Below, piece after piece: positions 51,774 to 63,229 of a stretch of DNA of 64,000 bases. The stretch is taken from contig JAUIRK010001059.1 in NCBI GenBank assembly GCA_030549495.1, forward strand, positions 620,001-684,000, written 5' to 3'. The first letter of the stretch is position 1. Each line of letters opens with the position of its first letter. Source of the stretch: Nectonema munidae (lineage: Eukaryota > Nematomorpha > Nectonematoida > Nectonematidae). The position numbers were made by a program, and so were the translations under genes. The notes beneath the pieces were generated by a model. It had not been told where the DNA came from and made no database searches. It was given only the letters and a program-made list of their open reading frames with translations.

Positions 51774-53934
51774 ATATTTTACTTTTAAATTTTAAGAAGG
51801 ACTTGCCCTTAATGTGTCATGCAATGTTTTGTTAACATATGGTATCTTCGTTATGTATATGGTAAAAACACAACGTATTCTGGCATGAAGCCATTTCAGG
51901 GATAGTATGCAACCAGGCTCTACCAACACCTCCATTACCGCGTTATCTTTCATTACTTTATCGCTATACAACAAGCAAGGAATACGCGTAGTGTTATTTC
52001 CTTGTAGTTATTGGCAACGCATAAGCTTTCAGTTAAACGGTGATACTAATCCGTAATAGAGGCATTAGGCGACGCTGTGTAGATAATTTATATCAATTGA
52101 TCATGACGTCGCCTGAAAATTGTAAAATAGGCAGAAAGAGGAAAATTATTTCAAAAAGAAAGATCATAGAGACATTTTTAAAAAATTTAAAACGTCTTTG
52201 AACATGCTAAACTTTTTAGCCTAAAGTTTGAATTTACCAAAAAATTTTAAGCGATACATTTTAGAAATAAGGTAAATTAGATGCAGATATGTTATTCAAG
52301 AAAATTACATCTAAGTAATTGAAGTTGAGACTGTTTCAATGTCAATTTGCTTGATGAAATCTCTTTAATTGAGAACATTTTGATAAATTTAAAAATAAAA
52401 CCGCATTTGTTGAGATTTATATGATTACTAAGAAAGTTTAGCATGAATTTGATATTTATAATCAAAGTTAACGTTAGTTTTAGTGTAAAAATGATTTTTT
52501 CAGCAAAATCATCAAAAAACGAAAAGAAAGGAGCCTTGAGGAAAGCCAGAATTAAATAATAGATTTGACGGTTTCGTGGATGATGAGGAAAGATTCACAC
52601 TTCTTTATAGATATTAGAACCCATTATGTACAGTTTGAAGAGAAGTAGCGAAAGCTTTCAAAAAATATAGGAAAAACAGCGTTTTCGTGAATATTCAGGT
52701 TAAGATTGAGTAAAGCATACTCATTGGAACGACAAGCACAAGATCTTGGACTTATCATCGAAACTAAGTATACTATTGAGGAGTATTTAAATGTTTTGTA
52801 AAATTTTATAAATGATATTTGTTCGTAATTTTTCATCACTGAGTGCTTTTTTATTTGTGAAGGAAGGTATACTAACTAAAGTGAACCTTAGAATAAAATG
52901 GAAAAATCATGTCAGCTTAGTAAAGATGAGCAAAGTAAAGGCTGGAGAAGTAATCATAACTGTGAGGGTAATTTAATCAGCTCCTACAGACATAAAACAT
53001 TTGAACGAGAATATTTCTAAGTGAAGACCATCCTGCTGGATTCTTTCAATGTCGAAGAAATTGGATAGGAAAATAACTCTAGTACAAATATAATAAAAAG
53101 TAGACAGCAGTTTGCATAAAACATGTAGCACCCACTCTATTCAAAGTTAGTTTACCTTGGTTTATAGAAATAAATTGCGCTTTTCAAAAGAAACGTAATT
53201 CAGTATTATATTAAAAATTCGTTGAAAATTTTTATTGATTTTGTAACTCATCATAGAAGAACACTATTTCTTGAAATTCTATAAGTTTACATATCAAAGA
53301 AAAAAGTGTTCACTCTACTGAACATCATCGTGTGTATCGCGTATAACTTGCATCGCCGTAATTGCAAATGACGTTGGTATCAGGAAAAGTGTTTGGACAC
53401 ACGATGCAACCGAGATGGTCATTCCATATGCATCGTCTAACTCGCCTCTTTGAGATTAGTACAATCAGAAAAAAAGGGTGTTGGTATAGTTGTTTTAAGA
53501 TATTAGCAAAAATTTGAAAATGGACATTGATAAGCTATGAAGTGTAGTTAAATTTGAGACAAAGCAAGTTTATGCCAAATTCTCTTAAGGCGGTCATATC
53601 ACGTGGAGTAGCAAAGTGAGAAAAAAGAAAGAGGACCAGAGGCACGAGATGAAAGTGGGCGATAAATTGATATTTCCTAATAAAACTTCACACACATTCC
53701 TTTTACCGCCGAAGAACTGTGTAAAAACTTTTTCAAAATTAAAGATAACTCTAATTAGTGCAAATAATATACACGAAACAAATAAATTTTAGTTAATTTG
53801 TAGACTTCTATAAAAGCTGATGACTTTTTAATATCGATTGCTTCTCTTTCTGACAAAAAAAGTATTAGACCAGATGATCTAGTTTTGCCTCGTATGCATA
53901 TTTTCAATTTATCTCTTAATTAAAATATTTATTC
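51774..53934. other. No gene recognised
   Basis: 51780-52090 is less AT-rich than its surroundings and keeps a minus-strand frame of about 60 aa (VLVEPGCILSLKWLHARIRC) with no recognised family. 53640-53760 holds an ATG frame (KVGDKLIFPNKTSHTFLLPP) between possible splice sites that I also cannot assign. The rest looks non-coding. Confidence 0.4.
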
Positions 53935-54010
53935 ACAAAAACTGTGATTAACCATCAATGCGAGCATATAGCCTTACGGCTGAAAGTACTTTGATATCTC
54001 CAACCAACTA
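53935..54010 (+). repeat. SINE, family A, 3' fragment
   Basis: CACAAAAACTGTGATTAACC, then GCGAGCATATAGCCTTACGG and TTTGATATCTCCAACCAAC match the 3' half of the 4261 copy, with AAGCATA missing. The tRNA-like head is absent, a normal 5' truncation. Confidence 0.75.
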
Positions 54011-56449
54011 ACAACCTAATTAAATGAAATATTTAAAATGATATAAAAAAATTATTAAAGAATAGTAATATGTTATCTTTCAAACCAAAAAATACGGGAA
54101 AGAAAGATTTGCAAAGATAATCTGATCTTCTTTTTATACCTAATTAAATTAATTATTCAAGTTTTTTTCAGTCTAAGATTTTTAATAAAATAAACATTTT
54201 TTAGGAACTATATAGGGAAATTAAATAACATTATAAAAGAAGAAAATTATATTACTAGCATAAAACAATATTATCAATGAATCAATAGACTAAATTTGCA
54301 GGCTTTACAATAGAAGATTAATAAGTTATTTAAAAAATAGGTTTTTGCAAAAGATTTTGTTTCCATTTGAAGTATTTCTTATTTAGTATAGTTAATTTTT
54401 TTTATTAGAGGCACAACTTTTAAGAAATCTGATTGAAATCTGATATATAGTATGGGTGTTTGATTACGTCTGCCGTATTTTAGAAATTCCCTAACTTAAT
54501 GTTAAAATCACCTCGAATTTATGTATTGCTGGAGAAATCTTGATCAATAAAAAGATCGTTGAAATATGAGAAAAAATATTTATATTGAAAAATGGCGGAC
54601 CGTAAACAACGAGTATCTTCAGAAATTTAGAGCCGAGTTGAAATTTGATCATTAAGATATCACATGCGTATTATCTGGTTTTGTGAGAGAAGTATTGTTT
54701 ATGCCTTTTGTGAAATACATAAAGGAAACTTTTATGGCAAAATTCAGGCACCCAAGTTGCCAAACTTCAGAAAGAGCAATAAGATAAAAAAAAGAGAAGC
54801 TAAAAGATTTCAGAAATAATTGAAGCAATTCAAAATGAGAAGAGAGGCTTCTTACATACAAATGAAAGACTTTCAATGAACTCCTTTTATAAGATAATAA
54901 ACTATTAAGTTTAATTTTGGCAATAAATTCTGTTTGGATAAAATTGTGTTCGAAAAGATCATTAAAGGTTCTAAATCTGTAAGATCACAGAAATTACTTA
55001 ACATCATTAATGAAATCAATATTCAAACAATAAGATTAAAAATTATATTCTAGCTCAGAATTTTAGCAATTGATGTGTTGTCCCAAGTTGTTGAGAGAAG
55101 TACAATTTACAGAGTTTGGAGCATGATTACTTTTGAATTTGCTTAAGGAAGAGCGTTTACAAAAATATTTTTAAAGATCTTTAACAGTACAATTAAAAGA
55201 CTCATAGGCTTGAGAACGAAATTTATAACTAGCTTCAGATTTACAGTCATTCGCATAATACCCATAATTATTACATTAAACCAAACGAAAAAGGGCTATA
55301 AGCTCGGCAATTAAAGTACATATATTTATTTGAAAAAATGGATTTTATAATTGATGGCTTGAAGCGTACACCAATATTGCAAGTATTAGAGTTCCTTTTC
55401 TTGATTTTGGATTTCTTGACTATGCCGCCTTCCAAAACGTTATTTTGAGATGTAATTGTGGATTGAATATCATCAATAGACAAAGAATTGTCTATTTACT
55501 TCAAGCAAGGAGCAAGATTAAAAAAGGCTTTGTTATCGGACTAAAATTTATTAGAAAAAGTTTCACGGCTCAATGCATTAGGGGTCTGGACAAAAGGGGA
55601 ATTACTTTGTTTTTTAATTTAGTGATACAAAAATGATTTTTTGAGGGCTGTACACAGTTATTCACTATTTTTCCAACCTTTTTATTACTATTATCATCGG
55701 TAAAAAATTGGGGATAACAGGGGTATTGATCAATTATGCGCACCAATACTCATTTCTTCAAAAATGAATCAAAACTAAAAACTTCATTAAAAACCTAAAA
55801 AATACTTAATTAGCTTTCACAGGTGGCTTAATGGCAAACACCTTTTCTCATTATGTTAAAATAAACTTATCCATACACAGCAAATCGAACATGATCAATT
55901 TGATTCTGAAAATACTTTTGTCACTCAAGATATTGCGGGCACTGTTTAACTTTGGTTAATTTGTGGACAGATATTTTTTCATAATGTTTGAATAATTTTG
56001 GTTCCATTTAGCAAATCGACCTTTCTAAAAATCATTTCATCTTGACATTATTCTTGTCAATATATATACACACGTAAACAATACTACATTTCAATGAGGT
56101 TAAAATGGTTATATATTTACTTAGTTCAACACTGCTTGGACTTTTATATATTTAAACCCAACCGATAAAATAATTTTCTTTCTTGATATAATAATGCTTT
56201 TATCCATGCCATAAATGGGAATGGGACTATTTTTATAAAAATTGTAAAATTACATGGTGGAAAATATTACTCGCTGCTTATATAGCTAAACCGGGCACTT
56301 TTAGCCCTCCTTGGTTTGATTCTTCTTTATTTTATCCTTCCTTAGTTTATTGAGGGAGCTTTGAACGATAAATCTCACCCGACCTCTATTCTTTTGCTTG
56401 CAAATACGCTATCAGTTTCTAGTCTACTTCATTTTCCTATACATTTTAT
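54011..56449. other. AT-rich, no gene recognised
   Basis: Scattered open frames (54652 minus, 55271 minus, 55445 plus) are 60-75 aa with no motif. Around 56350-56390 AACGATAAATCTCACCCG resembles the family M terminus. I cannot support any gene. Confidence 0.45.
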
Positions 56450-56912
56450 GGTATCTAATTTTGCTTTTAATTCTAAACTGATCCTGCCTTGATAGCTCTA
56501 CTTTCATCAGAAATTCATTTTGTGCAATCTTTGTTCGAAAAAACATTTTTTAGTGATTTATTTAGCTTAGAATTTAAGCGATTTCATAACTTTTCTATTG
56601 AAGAGAATCCCTTTGTTGATCTTGTTTTTTTATCTATATCATGTGTTGTATTTCAGTGGTTATGAACAAATATCACTCCGAATATTTGCTAATGAATCCT
56701 TTTTCAAAATTCTGTTCTTGGGGAATCCATTTATAATCTTCTTTTTTCAATTACAAAAACTTTTTCACCTCTAAAATAGTCACTCATTTAGCCAATTTTG
56801 TACAATAGAAATTTTAGTTGTGGGGGTGGCGGGTGCTAAAATTGCGTATATTCTTCGAATTTCAACATTTTTACTTTCATTCTCATTCATAACTTTTTGG
56901 TTGGTTTTTCAT
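56450..56912 (-). mobile_element. RTE LINE, 5' fragment of a sister copy
   Basis: This segment repeats 58843-59289 (GGTATCTAATTT ... TACTTTCATCAGAAATTCAT ... CAGTGGTTATGAA ... ATAACTTTTTGGTTGG). In sense orientation it is the 5' leader plus the first codons of the neighbouring RTE element. It ends exactly where the 3' tail of that element begins (56913), so two copies stand head to tail. It is more diverged in its first 150 bp and has no ORF. Confidence 0.75.
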
Positions 56913-59289
56913 CATCCATTCGCCCTTCCGGGCATGGCCGTTTTCCCAGCTAACCAGGGTTGGCCATTTGTTTGCAGCTTCTTTTCCATGTTTTTCTACA
57001 TTGAGCATCTTCCGCTTTTACTTTTCTTTTGGCCATGTTTTCTACTACTGCTTTCATCCAAGTCTCCTTGGGGCGTCCCCTCTTCGCCTTTCCTTCAAAC
57101 ACTTCATTTTTGATACTTTTAGTCAATCTGACATCGTCCATTCTTTCCAAATGCCCGAACCATCTCAGTCTGTTTTCTTCCATGTACTCTTCTATGCAAA
57201 TCATTCCCATCTTTCGCCTTAGGTAATCATTGGTAAGCCTGTCTTTTAGAGTTTTTCCATTCATCATCCGTATCATTTTCATCTCAGTACTCATCATTCT
57301 TTTTGTATCGGCTTTTTTAAGAACCCATCATTCGCTTCCATAGCACATCGCACTTCTTACATATACCTGATAGAGTCTGGTTTTCAGCTTCAACGAGAGG
57401 ATTTTTCCACAAAGAAGACCCGAAATTTCCTTGAACTTCGTCCACCCACATCGAATCCTGGCTGTCACAGATTTGGAAGAATCTCCAGAATCATCAAGCA
57501 TGTCTCCCAAATAACAGAAACTCTGCACAACATCCACCTCATCCGTGCCTAACTTCACATTCTTTTCCATTTTTTCAAGTTTATCTGCTTCTAATTGACA
57601 TCTTCGACAGACAAAACTTTTCACGTTTTGCAAAGAGCCCTTGATTGTAGTGCATCTCTTATGCACCCACTTCTCACATTTGAAGCATTGTATTGCATTA
57701 CGAACAACTCTTTCCCCACAACAAGAGCAAGGATCAACGTTGCTGATGGCATTTCTCAACATATTTTTCGTCTTAAAAATCATAACTTTGGTTTTGCTTA
57801 CGTTGATCTTCAAGCCTTTGTCTTCTAGAACCCTTTTCCATGCCACGTACTTGTCACTCAAATCATTCAAGGTATTTGCAGCTAAAACCAGATCATCAGC
57901 GTATAAAAATTCTCTGTGATTTTTAATAATCGTATCAGAAATCGCATCCATTACAATAACAAACAATAAGGGGCTCAACACCGAGCCTTGATGAACGCCG
58001 ACCCCTGTTGAAAACCATTCTGATATTTTTCCATCTACTCTAACAGCAGTTTTGGCATAGTTATACATTTCAATAACAGCTCTCACTTCATACTCCAAAA
58101 CGCCCTTTTGTCTAAGAGCCCAAAAAATGACATCTCTTTGGACGCAGTCAAAAGCTTTTTCGAGATCGATAAATAAGAGGAAAAGATCTTTTCCAACTTT
58201 CATATGTTTCTCTATTAATTGTCGAACAATAAATACGGCGTCTATTGTGCTCTTGTTTGGCATAAAACCCATCTGCATTTCATCTATTCTAACACGTTGA
58301 CGAATTCTTTTTTTCAAAAACTCTCTCTAAAATTTTCATAGGGTGTTCAAGCAGTTTTATACTTCTATAGTTTGAGCAATCTTTTACATCACCTTTACCT
58401 TTATAAAGTGGCACTAAAACACTCTTTCGCCAACCTTCGGGCATGTTTTCTCCGTACATCATTCGGTTCCCTATGTCTGCAAGTTTATCTTCCAGTCCAC
58501 TTAACTTTAAAACTTCAATTGAAACATCACTATGTCCACTGCTTTTCCCACTTTTCATTGACATGATGGCGTCTTCGACTTCTTTTCTCGATGTTATGTT
58601 CGCAGGACCTTCATTTAACTTCATAACTAAATTACTTTCAATTGTGTTTTTTCGGTTCAACAAATTTGAAAAATAGTCCTTCCATACTTTGAGTTTGGCG
58701 ACCGTTGTTGAATGTAATGTACCTTCATTATCTCTTATGCATGCACTACCAATTATATCCTGTTTCTTTCTTGATTCAGTTTTTGCCATTCGGAATATAT
58801 TCCTCATCTTCACTTTTCCTTCAGATTTTCAATCGGTATCTAATTTCGTTTTTAACTTCATCATTGATCGCCTTGAGCTTTACTTTCATCAGAAATTCAT
58901 TGTTGTGCAATATTTTGTTCGAAAAACATTTTTACCTGATTTATTTAAGCCATTTCATAACTTTTCTTTGAATCCCTTTGTTGATTCTTGTTTTCTTTAT
59001 CTAGGTATCACTGCTTGTTGTACTTCAGTGGTTATGAAGCACAAACTATCACATTGCCACTATTTGCTAATGAATCCTTTTTCAAAATTCTGTTCTTGGG
59101 GAATCCATTTATAATCTTCTTTTTTCAATTACAAAAACTTTTTCACCTCTAAAATAGTCACTCATTTAGCCAATTTTGTACAATAGAAATTTTAGTTGTG
59201 GGGGTGGCGGGTGCTAAAATTGCGTATATTCTTCGAATTTCAACATTTTTACATTTCATTCTCATTCATAACTTTTTGGTTGGTTTTTA
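56913..59289 (-). mobile_element. RTE-clade LINE with PHD-like finger, no endonuclease
   Basis: Sense runs from 59289 to 56913. After a ~430-bp leader the protein begins about 58880 (KLKAINDEVKNEI), then EGWRKSVLVPLYKGKGDVKD and SNYRSIKLLEHPMKILERV (58813-58289). After a frame change near 58300 come DEMQMGFMPNKSTIDAVF, FIDLEKAFDCVQRD, GVHQGSVLSPLLF and the active site FLYADDLVLA. A Cys/His segment of PHD-like spacing (CSCCG ... CFKCEKWVHKRC ... CRRC) follows, then FCYLGDMLDDSG and, after another frame change near 57310, the RTE signature LRWFGHLERMDD and a stop near 56950. The 3' tail ends GGATGATG. The APE endonuclease that normally precedes the RT is absent. One stop near 58840 and two frame changes make it a pseudogene. 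Confidence 0.88.
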
Positions 59290-59467
59290 ATTTAAATAAT
59301 TTTTGCTGCAAGATAAATTACTACTTTTCGGTTAATCTGTTGTTTTTTATAATGCCGTAAATAAAAATAATTTAATAAAGATAAAAATCTGGTGCTGAAA
59401 GTGGCCCATTAAATTAGTGATAAAATAAAGAGGTGCACACTAAGATAAATAATTTATTGAGCACAAA

Positions 59468-59632
59468 TTTTTAAAAATGTAAATTTTCGCCGACAGTCAG
59501 CTTTTTCAAATATATGCGGGAGAAAACGATGTAGGTTGAGGCAAGTGATCACTCTTTGCTTCAACCTACATCGTTTTTTCCCGCATATGTTTGAAAAAGC
59601 CGAATGTCAGCGAAAATTTACATTTTTAAAAA
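59468..59632. repeat. Long near-perfect hairpin
   Basis: The left arm TTTTTAAAAATGTAAATTTT, CAGCTTTTTCAAATATATGC and ACGATGTAGGTTGAGGCAAG is mirrored by GCTTCAACCTACATCGTTTT, CCCGCATATGTTTGAAAAAG and AATTTACATTTTTAAAAA. The arms are about 75 bp and the loop about 15 bp. It sits just upstream of the hAT-like transposase remnant and could be an insertion of its own or the element's end. Confidence 0.85.
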
Positions 59633-59639
59633 TGGATTA

Positions 59640-61320
59640 TTCCAATCTGGATTCTCAATGATATGAATGATTCCTTTTTTTTGTATAATTTATAACGAGA
59701 CTACAAACTCTGGTGGAAGCAAAAAGCTTCAAATCATGGCCAGGTATTGGTCCAAATCTATGCAAGAAGTCAACTGCACACATTTACAGACATATTTTCT
59801 CGGGCATTCAAAAGCAGAAGATCTGAAAAACTATGCAAAGTACTCGATGAAACGAATTTATCTCATAGAAATGTCATTGCTTTGGGATCAGATGGCCCAA
59901 ATGTAAACAAAAAAGTGTACAGATTATTCAATGAAGATATTAAAGAGGTCAGACAAAATAGTTTGATAGAAAACGGTACTTGCAGTTTACACATTGTTAA
60001 CAATTCTTTCAGAAAGCTGTTGAATTATCAGGATTTGAAAATTGTATAACACTTGTTATTAATATTTATCATTTTTTCAATTATTGGCCTAGCATATCTG
60101 AAGATTTCGAAAAATGTCAGGAAAAAGCATCTCTACCCTTTCACACTTTCATTAAACAGTGTCCTACTAGATGTTTAACACTAGAACCTGCACTTAAACA
60201 TTTATTGGAGCAATGGCCAGCTCTTGTTGAATATTTTTTGAATTATATACCAAAATATCAAAGGTCCCAAGCTCAAACCAAAAACATAAAATGATAGCGG
60301 ACGAGTTGAAGAAAACTATAGTTAAATCGCAGATCTATTTTGTTATCTCTGTGGTAAAATACTTCACATCCTTCAGTTCTAAATTTCAATCTAAAAAACC
60401 AATGATCGATATTTTATACCCTGAATTGAAGTCTCTTGCCTTAAACGTCGCTAACAGACTTTTTAAGCAATCAGTCATGGAAAGTATCAAAAATTTGAAT
60501 GAAATAAACGAGCTATTCAAGGATACCCAGAACTTTTTACCTCCAGGTAAAATGCTTCTAGGAATAAATAATGAAGCATTAAAAGATTTGAATACTGATG
60601 ATCTTAAGAAACTTCAAAAATTTCGAATTTTGCAAACGGAAAACTTCGAAGAAATTTTAAATTGTGAAAGAATTGATCATTTTTGAAAACATGTGTTCAA
60701 TTTGAAGAATAACTTTGAAGTAACAAAATTTCCCATTCTTTCCAAAGTTTTTAAAGCTTTGTTAGCAGTTCCTCGTGGAAGTGCTGACGTTGAAAGGGGA
60801 TTATCACCTTCCAAAAGAATTCTCACTGAAGATAAAGCCTATATGGGTTCAAAAATGCTCAATTCAAGAATATTTATCAAAAACGGAATTATCCTTCATG
60901 GAAATTCAGTATGTAATTTCAAAGTTGACGAAAAATGTGCCAGGTCCAGTTATCAGTTGTTCCTTGAGAGATAAAAGTTTGAAAATATCGAAAGTTTTAA
61001 AAAGCAAAACTGGGAAGAAAAGGAAAAAAATAAACAGTATGAAAAAGCATGCTTAAAAAAAGAAAAATCGATGAAATGATTGACCAATTAAATGAAGAAA
61101 AAGGGTGAAAGTGAAATAATAGCAGCGACTGACGCCTAAGTTTTGGAACAAGGGATTGAAAACAAAGATTTGATGGGGATATCCGTTGCAAAAAGTATTT
61201 TGAAAGATGCCTCGGTCAGAAGAGAAAAAGAAAAAATCACGAAAGTTGAGGATTTTAGAGAAAGAGTAAAACAAAAACAAACCAGCCATATTACACATTT
61301 GATTAAAAAAAGTCAATAAA
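59640..61320 (+). pseudogene. hAT-like transposase remnant
   Basis: Pieces across frames: ETTNSGGSKKLQIMARYWSK (59695), SHRNVIALGSDGPNVNKKVY with the catalytic-core Asp, NGTCSLHIVNNSFRKLL (the C/H motif), VISVVKYFTSFSSKFQSKKP, and the dimerisation-type block LLAVPRGSADVERGLSPSKR (60760) with SKMLNSRIFIKNGI. The order and the ADVERG block resemble the hAT superfamily, in a branch with many BED-like relatives in invertebrates. At least four frame changes or stops. Assignment to the exact family is uncertain. Confidence 0.7.
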
Positions 61321-61849
61321 TCATGTTTTTTAAATTTATTATATTTTTTATTCAGTTATATTTATAATAAATTGGTGATAAAAAGTTTGTTTGTGTATTA
61401 ACAACGATTTTCTTCATGATTTGGCATTGAAAAATAAATCTGTCACTTTTTGTTAAAAAAATTTCACGTTTTTTACTTTTGGAAAAAGTTTTTTCTGTTC
61501 CAGCCCTGAATATATATAAATATTTATAAGAGATATTTTTAAAGAGAAAAAAATATATATATTGACAATTTGTATAAACAGATGTATAATAAATGATATA
61601 TGATACATTGACATATTATTTAGAGAAAAATATAGGGTGTTTTGTTATTAATGTGGTGCATTAATAAAAAGTGAACAGGAAAGGCAATTTGCTAGAGTAC
61701 ATGGCCTATCATATGTCTCTGATCATTTGTTTTTGATGCAGCTTTTAAAAGAGTTATTATTTAATTGCGCCAGTTCTATGATATTAATATTTTCACTGTT
61801 TTCTACTAAATCTATGATTTTCTTCTTTATGTCTTGTTTGCATTTTTTG
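61321..61849. other. AT-rich, nothing recognised
   Basis: No coding or structural feature seen. Confidence 0.5.
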
Positions 61850-62430
61850 ATTTAAGCCTTGGATGAAAGTAACTAAATTTTGCTCAAGTATATTCTATTA
61901 TTTTATGGAGTGTCCCCAATTTACTAGAGAATAATTAAAATTTTGTAAAACCAAGGATTTATACGCAATAGTTTTATTTTTACAGGACGATAATTTCAAC
62001 TTCTGAATTTAGCAAGTAAATAACTCAATTTATTACAGACTGAGTCAACTTGTGCGTTCCAAAGAAGTCTATAGTAAATATAGTGCCTAAAAAAGAAAAC
62101 TTTTCCAACAATTCAAGTATATGCTTATTTTACATAATGACAAAACGAGATTTTTTTCTCTGATAACAACATTCCTTTTGATTTTTCATATTTCAGTAAT
62201 AATTGATGATTAATGAAAAGCTCATTCAAAAAAGACAACTTTTTATTTATTATTTCGATGCTTGAAAAATTTTCAACTTTGAAGATGAGAACTATGTCTT
62301 CTGCAAATGCTAGAGCTTTACAGACATCTCTGTTTATAACTTTGATTGTTTTATTTATATATAGGAAAATTGAAGTGGACCGAGAGAAGATCCCTGAGGT
62401 ACTCCAACAGGGGTTGCAATGATATAAGTC
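61850..62430 (-). pseudogene. LINE reverse transcriptase scrap
   Basis: On minus: ATPVGVPQGSSLGPLQF (about 62420-62370), then in another frame KALAFAEDIVLIFKVENFSS (62320-62260), LFINHQLLLKYEKSKGML (62215-62160) and IYYRLLWNAQVDSVCNKLS (about 62080-62025). The active-site block reads AEDI where ADDI is expected. Upstream and downstream parts are missing. Clade not determined. Confidence 0.75.
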
Positions 62431-63229
62431 AGAAAAACTATTATATAAAAAAACGGAAAATTTTCATAAGCACGCCTTTCTTTCAACCTTACAATATCCA
62501 ACTGCTACCTATATATATTAATTAAATTTGCCAATTAAATAATAGTATCTTGGCAAAGCACAGAGCCATATATAAGGCCTTCCCAGCTTTACTAAGCTCC
62601 AAATATGTATCAGTGAAATCTAAATGGAATTCCGCTTATAACAAGATAACTTGTTTACCTTCGATATTTTAAGACAATGGTTTACCAAGGTTTTGGATTA
62701 AATTTATTTCAATCGTATTTTGGACTTAGCGAATTATGATCAAGCTCTACAGTGTTATGAAACAGTAGAAGATTAAATACTTTGTTTAAGGCCTTTAAAA
62801 TTATATTTATGAATTTTATAATCTTTTAATAATTACATGTTTTATGTATTTAATTGACCACTGTGTTTAATTATAGTTCAGATTTACATACCGTGGGCGG
62901 TCTATGTAAAATAAGCTGCAAAAATAGCTTCAAATATAAAGTTAAATAACTTTGTAAATAATTTGAGAATTTAATTTAAATTTTGCAAATAAACTAAATA
63001 TAATATACAATATATATATTCAAAGTTACAATTTAATCTGTTCCCTAGAATTTGTATGATAGCCTCTCAAACTTCTCCGAAATTTTTGGAAACCATTTTA
63101 AGGGTAAAATAAGCTGCAAATTCGACGGCCATTTTTTTTGGATTTTTAAAAATGGCGAATTCTTTTATTTTCTGCTTCTAAAATATAATTACAACCATTT
63201 TCTTTGTTTTCTATTTCAAATTTTTTTTA
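62431..63229. other. AT-rich, nothing recognised
   Basis: No gene. The phrase GTAAAATAAGCTGCAAA occurs twice (62905 and 63104), suggesting a small duplication. Confidence 0.5.

Noticed and set aside
57595-59114. Plus-strand frames of 77-141 aa over the RTE element
   Set aside because: They lie antisense to a recognisable reverse transcriptase and its leader and have no family motif.
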